Shown: piece by piece, positions 1 through 7,340 of the stretch
How positions within the stretch are numbered: position 1 is the first letter of the stretch
How the letters are laid out: the number at the start of each line of letters is the position of its first letter
Source: Amycolatopsis japonica
GTDB taxonomy: Bacteria; Actinomycetota; Actinomycetes; Mycobacteriales; Pseudonocardiaceae
Assembly: GCF_000732925.1 (NCBI RefSeq)
Contig: NZ_CP008953.1
Span: 5,270,001 to 5,334,000 of the forward strand
Length of the DNA stretch: 64,000 bases
Direction: 5' to 3'
Translations under genes and position numbers: made by a program
The notes under the pieces: model-generated
Seen by the model: the letters and a program-made list of their open reading frames with translations, nothing else
Databases searched by the model: none
What the model was told of the DNA's origin: nothing

Positions 1-711
1 GTGAAGCTCGCGAATCCCGACCAGCTGGCGGCCGTCAACGCCGGGCTGCGCTGGAGCCATCCGGAGAAGGGCGAACTGGACTCCGACGAGTTCTATCCGC
101 TGGCACAGATCACCGGGATGACCATCCCGCTCGGCCGGTGGCTGCTGGCCGAATCGCTCGCCGCCACCGCGCGATGGCGGAGCAGGTTCGGCGACGCCGC
201 CCCCGACGTCTGCGTGCGGCTGCCGACCCGGCTGGCCATCGAGCCCGATCTGGTCCTGCTGGTCAAGGAACAGCTCGACCGGCACAACCTGCCCGCACAG
301 GCGCTGCGGCTGTGCACGGACCGCGATTCCGTGCTCGACGCGAGCGGCGAGGTGCTCGATTCCTTCGCCGTACTGGCCGATCTGGGCGCACAGCTCGTGC
401 TGACCATCTCCGGTTCGGACGATCTGGAGCTCATCCCGCGGCACGGGCTGCCCGTCCGCCATGTGATCCTGTCCGGCCCGGTCGTCGACGCGCTGGCCGA
501 CGGCGAGAACGATGCCGACGTCCGCCATCTGTGCCAGCTGGTCGCCAGGGCCAAGGAGCTGAAACTGCGCATCGGCGCGGAAGGCGTCCACAGCCACGAA
601 CAGGCCGAACGGCTGCGGCGGTACGGCGTCCTCGCGGCGCGGGGTTCGTTCATCGCGGATTCCGCGACCGGGGACGAGGTCGACGAGCTGATCGAACGGC
701 ACGCCCACTGA
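1..711 (+). CDS. Degenerate EAL-domain protein, 5' end probably outside the window
   Basis: The reading frame opens with GTG at the first base, but the start is probably not the real one: the protein begins in the middle of an EAL fold. Residues 10-45 follow the usual EAL pattern (LRWSHPEKG, then DEFYPLAQITG and PLGRWLL). The signature that normally reads E-A-L-L-R-W is here V-N-A-G-L-R-W, so the metal-binding Glu is Asn. The ExxE segment (LRLCTDRDSV) is also lost, while the late AEGV motif (about residue 197) survives. I infer a non-catalytic c-di-GMP binding or scaffold domain, possibly the C-terminus of a larger GGDEF-EAL protein. The peroxiredoxin gene follows 17 bp downstream. Confidence 0.75.
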   Translation: MKLANPDQLAAVNAGLRWSHPEKGELDSDEFYPLAQITGMTIPLGRWLLAESLAATARWRSRFGDAAPDVCVRLPTRLAIEPDLVLLVKEQLDRHNLPAQALRLCTDRDSVLDASGEVLDSFAVLADLGAQLVLTISGSDDLELIPRHGLPVRHVILSGPVVDALADGENDADVRHLCQLVARAKELKLRIGAEGVHSHEQAERLRRYGVLAARGSFIADSATGDEVDELIERHAH

Positions 712-728
712 CGTGACAGGATCGCTCC

Positions 729-1193
729 ATGGACCAAGGTGACCTCGCCCCGGACTTCACGCTGCCCGATGACAAGGGCGAAGACCGCACGCTGTCGGAC
801 TTCCTCTCGTCCGGTCCGGTGGTGCTGTTCTTCTACCCCGCCGCGATGACCAGTGGCTGCACCGCGGAGAGCTGTCATTTCCGCGACCTGGCCGCGGAAT
901 TCGCCGAAGTGGGCGCGCATCGCGTCGGCATCAGCCCGGACGCCGTCGCCAAACAGCAGGAGTTCTCCACCAAACACGGCTTCGACTATCCCCTGCTGTC
1001 CGATGTGGACGGTGTGGTGGCGAAACAGTTCGGCGTCTGGCGCAAATTCAGCCCGCTGCACGCCAAACGGCACACCTTCGTCATCGACACCGACCGCAAG
1101 GTGCTCGAAGTGATCAAGAGCGAGCTGAAGTTCACCGTGCACGCCGACAAGGCGCTCGCGGCCCTGCGCGAGCGCAAGACTAAGGACGCTTGA
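729..1193 (+). CDS. bcp: Thioredoxin-dependent peroxiredoxin, Bcp/PrxQ type
   Basis: A 154-residue cytosolic peroxiredoxin that reduces hydrogen peroxide and organic hydroperoxides with thioredoxin as electron donor. The AhpC/TSA fold is clear: APDFTLPD near the N-terminus and TSGCTAESC with peroxidatic Cys44 and resolving Cys49 five residues later, the spacing typical of Bcp. The length is normal for the family. The start is ATG. The gene's last 14 bp overlap the end of the convergent acetyltransferase gene. Confidence 0.92.
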   Translation: MDQGDLAPDFTLPDDKGEDRTLSDFLSSGPVVLFFYPAAMTSGCTAESCHFRDLAAEFAEVGAHRVGISPDAVAKQQEFSTKHGFDYPLLSDVDGVVAKQFGVWRKFSPLHAKRHTFVIDTDRKVLEVIKSELKFTVHADKALAALRERKTKDA

Positions 1194-1710
1194 GCCGCCA
1201 GAACCGGTCGACGCCCGCGCAGGCGGGGGCGTGCGGCGGTTCGGCGGGCTCCTCGCCGACCATCGTGAACCCCAGCCGCGCGGGTACGGCGCCGCTCGCG
1301 AGGTTCTTCTCGTCGTGCCGGATCTCGACCTCCGGCGCGCCGAGCCGGAAGGCCTCGTCGGCCAACAGCTTCGCGGCCCTGGTCACGAAGCCGCGGCCGG
1401 TGTGGTGCCTACCGAGCCAGTAGCCGATCTCGATCCGGTCCGGATGCGTGATCATGCCCGCGCCGCCGACGAGATCCTCCCCCGCGAGGATCGCGAAGTC
1501 GTAGGTCTTGCCGTCGGCCCAGTTCTTCGCGGACCGCTCCAGGAAGTCGGCGGCTTCACGGCGGCCGTAACCGTAGGTGGCCCAGATCATCCAGGCGCCG
1601 AGGTGCTCGGCGGAGTCGCCCGCGACGGCGGCGAGGGTTTCGAGCTGCTCGGGCTTCCAGCGGCGCAGGGTGACGACTTCGTCGGCGAGGGTTTCGGCGG
1701 GCGCTTCCAT
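1180..1710 (-). CDS. GNAT-family N-acetyltransferase
   Basis: A 176-residue GNAT protein of the RimJ/RimL-like type (N-terminal VTLRRWKPEQLETL; IEIGYWLGRHHTGRGFVTRA for strand 4 and the acetyl-CoA loop). The substrate is unknown. A longer frame reaches 1851, but the extra residues would come from the palindrome at 1801-1855 and a low-complexity Arg/Pro stretch, so I chose the ATG at 1710. The C-terminus (PPHAPACAGVDRFWRLKRP) is unusual. It is convergent with bcp. Confidence 0.8.
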   Translation of the reverse strand: MEAPAETLADEVVTLRRWKPEQLETLAAVAGDSAEHLGAWMIWATYGYGRREAADFLERSAKNWADGKTYDFAILAGEDLVGGAGMITHPDRIEIGYWLGRHHTGRGFVTRAAKLLADEAFRLGAPEVEIRHDEKNLASGAVPARLGFTMVGEEPAEPPHAPACAGVDRFWRLKRP

Positions 1711-1800
1711 CCGCCCATGGTGACGCGCCTCGGCTCCGGGCGCCTCCGGTTTTCGGCGCCGAACGGGTTTCGCGGGTGCCCGGAGCACGAGGCCCCCGAA

Positions 1801-1855
1801 CGCTATGAAAGGTCCTTTCCTTGCAAAATTTGCAAGGAAAGGACCTTTCATAGCG
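1801..1855. repeat. 55-bp perfect nested palindrome (family B)
   Basis: Arms 1801-1827 and 1829-1855 are perfectly complementary around a single centre base. Each arm also contains a short hairpin, GAAAGG-T-CCTTTC. The element lies just 3' of the LCP gene and could act as its terminator, but it has no clear U-tract. A related copy is at 7281-7335. Confidence 0.85.
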
Positions 1856-1873
1856 CCTGAAGTGACCCGAGGA

Positions 1874-3082
1874 TCAGGTCAGAATCGCGCTGTCCGGGAT
1901 CTCCGTGTCGTTCTTCAACGCGTCGAACAGCAGCTTCGACTTCGTCTTGTCCCAGTTCTCCGCCGAGCCGTTGGTCACCGGCACCGTCGTGGTGACGACG
2001 CCGCCCGACGAGATCCCGCGCATCGCCAGCGCCAGCCCGACCAGGTTGTGCACGTGGTCGCCCGAATCCATGGTCAGCGCGTCCGGCGCGGTCGACAGCA
2101 GCGGGAACAGCGTGAACGGGTTCAGCAGCGTGCCGGGGCTGCCGATCTCGCTGACCAGCGCGCCGATGAACTTCCGCTGGTTGGCGACGCGGTCGAGGTC
2201 CGAACGCGGGGTCGCGTCGCTGTGCCGCATGCGGACGAACCCGAGCGCCTGCGGGCCCTGGAGGTCCTGGCAGCCCGCGGGGATCTTGATCTTGGTGAGG
2301 GTGTCTTCCATCGGCTTCTCGACGCACATGTGCACCCCGCCGATCGCGTCGACGATCTTCGCGAAGCCGCCGAAGCCGATCTCGGCGTAGTGGTCGATGC
2401 GCAGGCCGGTGGCGCCTTCGACGGTCTGCGCGAGCAGCGTCGGGCCCCCGATCGAGAACGCCGCGTTGATCTTGTTCTTGCCGTGCCCCGGAATGCTCAC
2501 CTGCGAGTCGCGCGGGAGGCTCAGCAGCGTCGGTTTGACGCTGTTGGACGGGACGTGCGCGATCATGATGGTGTCGGTCCGCTTGCCGCCACCGGCGGCC
2601 TTGGAGTCACCGGTGACCAGTTTCTCCTGCTCTTCGGGCGTGAGCCCGTCCCGGCTGTCTGAGCCCACGATCAGCCAGTTGGTGCCCTCGGCCGCGACGG
2701 GGCGGCCGGAGTAGTCGGCCAGCGCGTCGACGCGGTTGATCGAGAACTCCAGGTACACCCACACACCGGCGAGGAACACCACGAACACGGTCAGCAACGT
2801 GAGCAGCACCTTGCCGAAGCCCCAGCGCTTACGCCGCCGCGGCGCCCGCGCGTCGTCCATCGGGCGCCCAGGAGGGGGCTGCGGCGGGCCTGGACGGCGC
2901 GGAGGCGGGCCGGCGGGGCGCTCCTGGCCTCCGTGCCCCATCGGCGTCGTCCGCTCGTCGTACGGGCTGCTCCCCCGGCCCGGCAGCGGCATCATCTGCG
3001 CGGGCTGGTGCCGCCGGGGGCGGCCGGACGGCGGCCGTTGTGGCGGCAGCCGTCGCCCTCGGTCGTCGCCTCCATACGTCAT
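1874..3082 (-). CDS. LytR-CpsA-Psr (LCP) family cell-wall glycopolymer ligase
   Basis: A 402-residue type II membrane protein. LCP enzymes transfer undecaprenyl-linked glycopolymers to peptidoglycan; in mycolic-acid-free actinobacteria this means teichoic-acid-like or arabinogalactan polymers. A cytoplasmic Pro/Arg-rich tail of about 85 residues precedes one transmembrane segment (about 88-112) and the LCP domain. The domain keeps its pyrophosphate and metal-binding signatures: GSDSRDG, RTDTIMI, SLPRDS, KINAAFSIGG, RMRHSDATPRSDLDR and NQR. The start ATG at 3082 gives normal length. The palindrome at 1801-1855 follows the stop. Confidence 0.9.
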   Translation of the reverse strand: MTYGGDDRGRRLPPQRPPSGRPRRHQPAQMMPLPGRGSSPYDERTTPMGHGGQERPAGPPPRRPGPPQPPPGRPMDDARAPRRRKRWGFGKVLLTLLTVFVVFLAGVWVYLEFSINRVDALADYSGRPVAAEGTNWLIVGSDSRDGLTPEEQEKLVTGDSKAAGGGKRTDTIMIAHVPSNSVKPTLLSLPRDSQVSIPGHGKNKINAAFSIGGPTLLAQTVEGATGLRIDHYAEIGFGGFAKIVDAIGGVHMCVEKPMEDTLTKIKIPAGCQDLQGPQALGFVRMRHSDATPRSDLDRVANQRKFIGALVSEIGSPGTLLNPFTLFPLLSTAPDALTMDSGDHVHNLVGLALAMRGISSGGVVTTTVPVTNGSAENWDKTKSKLLFDALKNDTEIPDSAILT

Positions 3083-3176
3083 GCCGAATCACCCGTCCCG
3101 ATCTCGCGTGTGGGGCCCAGTCAACCGCAGACCCTAGGTGAAGGACGTCCGGCACCCCGCATCGGTTGGGTGGTGC

Positions 3177-4439
3177 TCACCGTCCGGTTTCGGCGAATCC
3201 GAACTGGTGGACCTTGAGATACCCCGACCGGAACCCCGCTTCGGAGTACGCCAGATAGAACTCCCACATCCGTTTGAAGACGTCGTCGAAGCCCAGTTCG
3301 GTGATCTCGTCCCACCGCTGAGTGAACCTCTCCCGCCACAGCCGCAACGTGCGGGCGTAGTCGTGACCGAACTCGCGCACCCCCTCCAGCCGCAACCGCG
3401 CGTGCTCCAGCAGGCCCTGTTCGACGGAGGTGGTCGACGGGATGAGCCCGCCGGGGAAGATGTACTTGTGCACCCAGGTGTACGAACGGGCCGCGGCGAG
3501 CATGCGCTCGTGGTCCATGGTGATGGCCTGGAGCCCCAGTCTGCCGCCCGGCTTCAGCCGCTTCCCGATGGTCTCGAAGAACGTCGGCCAGTACGCCTCC
3601 CCGACCGCTTCGATCATCTCGACACTCACCACCGCGTCGTACTCACCGGAGGAGTCGCGGTAGTCGCACAGCCGGACGTCGACGCGGTCGGCGAACCCCG
3701 CCGCCGCGATGCGTTCGGTCGCCAGCTTCGCCTGCTCCTCGGAGATGGTCAGCGACGTGACCGTGGCACCGCGCGCGGCGGCCCGGATCGAGAGTTCGCC
3801 CCAGCCGGTGCCGATTTCGAGCACCGTGCTGCCTTCGCGGACGCCGGCGTAGTCGAGGACGCTGTCGATCTTGCGGTGCTGGGCGGCGGTGAGGTCGTCG
3901 TCCGGGCCGAACAACGCCGACGAGTACATCATCGACGGGTCCAGGAACGCGCCGAACAGATCGTTCGACAGGTCGTAGTGACGATGGATGTTCGCCCGCG
4001 CGCCCTCGACGGTGTTCTCCTCGCCGTCCGGGTGACCGCGGTCGACGAACCGGCGGAACCGCTGCAGCAACGGCGGGATGAGCGTCGCCATCCGCTCCGC
4101 GAACGGGGTCAGCACCTCGGCGAGCGCGTCGCTCGTCCAGTCACCGACCATGTACGCCTCGCCGAAGCCGATCTTCGCGTCCACACCGAGGCGGTGGAAG
4201 AAGGCGGCGGGGCGGTTGAGCCGCATCTCGGGCGCGTCCGGGCCGCCCGCGCCCAGCTGCGAGCCGTCGGGCATGCGCACGCGGACGTTCAGCGGGCGCA
4301 CCGCGTGCCGGAACAACTGTTCGGCGATCCGCGCCCGGAACGGGGAATGCGGTGGGGTGGCCAATCCCGGCCACCGGGTTTCGTCGGGACCGGGAAGGCC
4401 GGCCGAACCTGCCGTCCGATCGACGCTCGACGTGGACAT
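3177..4439 (-). CDS. cfa: Cyclopropane-fatty-acyl-phospholipid synthase family methyltransferase
   Basis: A 420-residue SAM-dependent enzyme of the CFA/mycolic acid cyclopropane synthase family. These enzymes add a methylene or methyl group to unsaturated acyl chains of membrane phospholipids. The N-terminal region (VRVRMPDGS, MRLNRPAAFF, FGEAYMVGDW) matches the CFA lipid-binding part. The catalytic core has HRHYDLSNDLF, SMMYSSALF, the SAM loop VLEIGTGWGELS, and VSVEMIEAVG. The C-terminus ends with EFYLAYSEAGFRSGYLKVHQ. Cyclopropane versus methyl-branched product cannot be decided from sequence. Confidence 0.9.
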   Translation of the reverse strand: MSTSSVDRTAGSAGLPGPDETRWPGLATPPHSPFRARIAEQLFRHAVRPLNVRVRMPDGSQLGAGGPDAPEMRLNRPAAFFHRLGVDAKIGFGEAYMVGDWTSDALAEVLTPFAERMATLIPPLLQRFRRFVDRGHPDGEENTVEGARANIHRHYDLSNDLFGAFLDPSMMYSSALFGPDDDLTAAQHRKIDSVLDYAGVREGSTVLEIGTGWGELSIRAAARGATVTSLTISEEQAKLATERIAAAGFADRVDVRLCDYRDSSGEYDAVVSVEMIEAVGEAYWPTFFETIGKRLKPGGRLGLQAITMDHERMLAAARSYTWVHKYIFPGGLIPSTTSVEQGLLEHARLRLEGVREFGHDYARTLRLWRERFTQRWDEITELGFDDVFKRMWEFYLAYSEAGFRSGYLKVHQFGFAETGR

Positions 4440-4460
4440 GGGTACTCCCTCCCGCCCGGT

Positions 4461-5213
4461 CTAGACCGGGATCCGCAGCCGCTCCGAGCTCGGCCGATCC
4501 CAGGCTCCGCTCAGCGTTTCGTCAGTGCCCCCGGCTTCGATCAGCTCGAGCGCGAATGCCCGTACCAGACGGTTCCAGACCCGAGACCTTCGCAGCATCG
4601 CGTGCCCCTCGCCACCGATTTCAAACCGCGCCGACCGCGATGTCACCTTTTCGGCGCGTTCGGCGAAAGCGTGTGATGCCACCGGATCCGTCATCCGGTC
4701 CTTGGTCCCGTGCGCGATCAGCACCGCGCGGCCGCCGACGGCGTCGATGGGTTCACCCGGCGGTGTCCACGGTGCCAGCGCGCAGACCCCGATGACGGCC
4801 GGATCGTCGGCCACGCGCAGGCCGACCCGTCCCCCCATCGAGTGGCCGACGAGGATCACCGGCACGCCGGGGTGATCGTCGCGGATCCGCGCCAAGGCCC
4901 AGCGCGCGTCGGCGAGCGCGTCGGTGCCGTGGTCGTTCCAGCCGTAGATCCGGTTGCGCAGCAGCCGCACCTCGACCCCGTGCCCCCGGCCCGCCCGGTG
5001 CACGTCCTTCGCCAGCGGCACCATCCGCTGGTACGCCAGCCGCCACGGCGCCACGCGGGCATGACTGTGCTCCGCGCCGCCGTGCAGTACCAGCACCACG
5101 GCTTTCACCTGGCCGCGTGCTCGCCAAGTCCGCACCGCGGGATCAGCCTCGCTCACCCTGGACCCTCCAGTCTCCGAAACCCCGGCCGCAGTGATCGGGT
5201 CAACCTCGATCAT
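4461..5213 (-). CDS. Alpha/beta hydrolase, lysophospholipase-like
   Basis: A 250-residue soluble hydrolase. The nucleophile elbow is GHSMGG (Ser about 125). The probable acid is Asp in HGTKDRMTDP, and the catalytic His is in GEGHAML. VVLVLHGGAEHSH supplies the oxyanion-hole region. The substrate is unknown: esters or monoacylglycerols are typical for this fold. ATG at 5213 is used, but an internal GTG (VSEADP) about 20 codons later is possible. The gene is divergent from the SIS gene and lies 21 bp upstream of cfa on the same strand, so co-transcription with cfa is likely. Confidence 0.82.
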   Translation of the reverse strand: MIEVDPITAAGVSETGGSRVSEADPAVRTWRARGQVKAVVLVLHGGAEHSHARVAPWRLAYQRMVPLAKDVHRAGRGHGVEVRLLRNRIYGWNDHGTDALADARWALARIRDDHPGVPVILVGHSMGGRVGLRVADDPAVIGVCALAPWTPPGEPIDAVGGRAVLIAHGTKDRMTDPVASHAFAERAEKVTSRSARFEIGGEGHAMLRRSRVWNRLVRAFALELIEAGGTDETLSGAWDRPSSERLRIPV

Positions 5214-5287
5214 GACCCCATGTATTCCACTTCGGCGATTGGTCCACGCGATACATTCGTCGCTGATCTCCAGACGGAAGGGCGGAT

Positions 5288-6016
5288 GTGGTGAGCACCA
5301 CCGAACGTTGTGCAGACGTCGCCGAACGGCTCGCGGAGGCCGAACGGGGTAACGCGGAGCAGATCCGGAAGTCGGCCGAGCTGATCCTGGGGGTCATCCG
5401 GGCCGACGCCCTGGTGTTCACCGCCGGGGCCGGGCATTCGCTGGCCGCGGTCGCCGAGACCTTCTACCGGGCCGGCGGGCTCGCCTGCGTCTACCCGGTC
5501 TACCACCCCGAACTGCTGCCGCTGCACGGCGCGCAGCACAGCACCAAGACCGAGCGCCGCTCCGGGCTCGCCGAAGAGGTGCTCGCCGAGCGCGCCCCCG
5601 GTCCGGACGATCTGCTCGTGGTGTTCTCGACGTCGGGTGTCAACCCGTACCCGGTCGAACTGGCCGCCGGGGCGCGCAAGCGCGGGGCGTCGGTCATCGC
5701 GGTGAGTTCGGCCGCCTCCGTGGCCGCGGCGCCCAAGCGCGCGGCCACGACGCTGATCGAAGAGGCGAACATCGTGCTCGACTCGCACGTCCGTCCCGGC
5801 GACTCGAGCTACCCGCCGGAGGCGCCGCGGACCGCGCCACTGTCCACAGTGATCAACGCGTTCCTCTGGAACCTCGTACTCGCCGAGGTCGTGGACCTCG
5901 GTGCGGCGCAGGGCGTCGACATCCCGCTGTGGCGCAGCTCCAACGTGGACGGTGGCGACGAGGCCAACGCCGCGCTGCTGGCCAAGTACGGCGCGCGGGT
6001 CCCGGCCCTGCGGTAG
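5288..6016 (+). CDS. SIS-domain sugar-phosphate binding protein, UPF0309-like
   Basis: A 242-residue protein with a single sugar isomerase (SIS) fold. Visible motifs are FTAGAGHSLAAVAETFYRAGG near the N-terminus, LLVVFSTSGVNPYPVELA for phosphosugar binding, and NVDGGDEANAALLAKYG at the C-terminus, which is characteristic of UPF0309 proteins. It probably binds or isomerises a phosphosugar, but the reaction is not established. GTG at 5288 and GTG at 5291 both sit behind GGAAGGG (5276-5282). A strong hairpin at 6021-6054 ends the unit. Confidence 0.85.
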   Translation: MVSTTERCADVAERLAEAERGNAEQIRKSAELILGVIRADALVFTAGAGHSLAAVAETFYRAGGLACVYPVYHPELLPLHGAQHSTKTERRSGLAEEVLAERAPGPDDLLVVFSTSGVNPYPVELAAGARKRGASVIAVSSAASVAAAPKRAATTLIEEANIVLDSHVRPGDSSYPPEAPRTAPLSTVINAFLWNLVLAEVVDLGAAQGVDIPLWRSSNVDGGDEANAALLAKYGARVPALR

Positions 6017-6020
6017 CGAT

Positions 6021-6054
6021 TCGCGGGGACGGGCCTCTTGACTCGTCCCCGCGA
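6021..6054 (+). terminator. Hairpin terminator after the SIS gene
   Basis: Arms of 11 bp (6021-6031 and 6044-6054, TCGCGGGGACG and its complement) enclose a 12-nt loop. The hairpin starts 4 bp after the SIS stop. There is no U-tract, as is common in high-GC actinobacteria. Confidence 0.7.
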
Positions 6055-6071
6055 CGCTTCTACGGTCACAT

Positions 6072-6085
6072 ACCGACCGGTCGGT
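6072..6085. promoter_or_regulatory. TetR-type operator, 14-bp perfect palindrome
   Basis: ACCGACCGGTCGGT is perfectly palindromic and resembles operators bound by many TetR-family repressors. It lies 22 bp upstream of the serine hydrolase ATG, so binding would probably block that promoter. No TetR gene is adjacent. The regulator is presumably elsewhere. Confidence 0.6.
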
Positions 6086-6107
6086 GTCCCCACGGGAGGT
6101 CCGCGCC

Positions 6108-7256
6108 ATGACCGAGATCCACGGCGACTGCGCGGCGGGCTTCGAACCCGTCCGGGCCGCCTTCGAGGAGAACTTCGCCGGACACGGTGAGATCGGCGCC
6201 GCGTTCTCGGTGACCCGGCACGGCGAGGCCGTGGTCGATCTCTGGGCGGGTTGGGCCGATCCGGACCGGACGACGCCGTGGCGCGCGGACACGCTCACCA
6301 ACGTCTGGTCGACCACCAAGGGCATGACCGCGCTCTGCGCGCACCACCTCGCCGACACCGGCGCGCTCGACGTCGACGCGCCCGTCGCGAAGTACTGGCC
6401 GGAGTTCGCGGCCGCGGGCAAGCAGGACATTCCCGTGCGATGGCTGCTCTCGCACCGCTCCGGGGTGACCGGGATCGGCGTCGAGCGGCCGGTCAAGGTC
6501 GAGGAACTCTACGACTGGGACCACATCACCGGACTGCTCGCCGCGCAGCCACCGCTCTTCGAACCGGGCACGGCCAGCGGCTACCACGCGTTGTCGTTCG
6601 GTTTCCTCGTCGGCGAGGTGATCCGCCGGGTGAGCGGACAGGACGTCCGCGCGTACTTCGCCGAGCACATCGCCGGTCCGCTGGACGCGGACTTCCGGAT
6701 CGGCCTGGATTCCGACGACGATCTGGCACGCTGCTCCACCCTCGTCGAGCCCGTGCTGAGCGACGAGATGAAGACCGCGCTGACCCAGGCGTTCGCCAAC
6801 GCCGGTCCGGTCGCCCTCGCGGCGCTGGCGAACCCGCGCGTCCAAGGCCGCGACGCCAACGATCCCGCCTGGCGGCGCGCGATCCTGCCCGCCTTGAACG
6901 GACACGGCACCGCCCGGGCCATCGCGACCGTCTACGGCGCGGTCGCCTCCGGGCGGCTGCTCTCGGCCGAGGCGCTCGCGACGGCCCGCGAAGGGCAGGG
7001 CCGGGAGGCCGACGTCGTCGGTGGGCTGGGCAACGAATTGGCGCTGGGGTTCTACCTCGGCAGCGAGGAACGCGGCTTCGGCCCGAACCCGCGCGCGTTC
7101 GGGCACGACGGGCTCGGCGGCTCGTCCGGCGGCGCCGACCCCGAGAGTGGGATCGCCTTCGGCTACACGATGAACCGGATGGGGCCGCTGATGCGGGACG
7201 ATCCGCGGAAGATGGCGCTGGTGAACGCGACCTTCGCCTCCCCCGCCCTCGCGTGA
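6108..7256 (+). CDS. Serine hydrolase of the beta-lactamase/EstB esterase family
   Basis: A 382-residue class C beta-lactamase-fold hydrolase. The catalytic S-x-x-K is in VWSTTKGMTAL (about residue 72), the Tyr motif in SGYHALSFG, and the third box near HDGLGGSSGGADPE. No signal peptide is visible, so it is probably a cytosolic esterase rather than a true beta-lactamase. I chose the ATG at 6108 because GGGAGG (6094-6099) sits 8 bp upstream; an in-frame upstream start at 6084 overlaps the operator. The gene ends just before the palindrome at 7281-7335. Confidence 0.85.
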   Translation: MTEIHGDCAAGFEPVRAAFEENFAGHGEIGAAFSVTRHGEAVVDLWAGWADPDRTTPWRADTLTNVWSTTKGMTALCAHHLADTGALDVDAPVAKYWPEFAAAGKQDIPVRWLLSHRSGVTGIGVERPVKVEELYDWDHITGLLAAQPPLFEPGTASGYHALSFGFLVGEVIRRVSGQDVRAYFAEHIAGPLDADFRIGLDSDDDLARCSTLVEPVLSDEMKTALTQAFANAGPVALAALANPRVQGRDANDPAWRRAILPALNGHGTARAIATVYGAVASGRLLSAEALATAREGQGREADVVGGLGNELALGFYLGSEERGFGPNPRAFGHDGLGGSSGGADPESGIAFGYTMNRMGPLMRDDPRKMALVNATFASPALA

Positions 7257-7280
7257 CCGGGCCTCTCATCCACCCGGGCG

Positions 7281-7335
7281 TGCTAGGAACGGTCCTTTCC
7301 TTGCGAAATTTGCAAGGAAAGGACCGTTCCTGGCA
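7281..7335. repeat. Nested palindrome (family B) between convergent genes
   Basis: This is a near-perfect 55-bp inverted repeat related to 1801-1855: the centre TTTCCTTGC...GCAAGGAAA is shared, while the outer part differs (GGAACGG instead of GAAAGG). It sits between the stop of the serine hydrolase and the stop of the ABC exporter and could terminate both. Confidence 0.8.
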
Positions 7336-7340
7336 TCCGG

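Noticed and set aside
93-1142. Long minus-strand frame across the EAL and bcp genes
   Set aside because: Antisense frame caused by high GC; the plus strand encodes two recognisable proteins.
1805-1855. Short peptides such as MKGPFLAKFARKGPF or MKASFPRLSRGKEAF encoded by palindromes
   Set aside because: They recur only because the palindromes recur, on both strands, with no consistent ribosome binding site.
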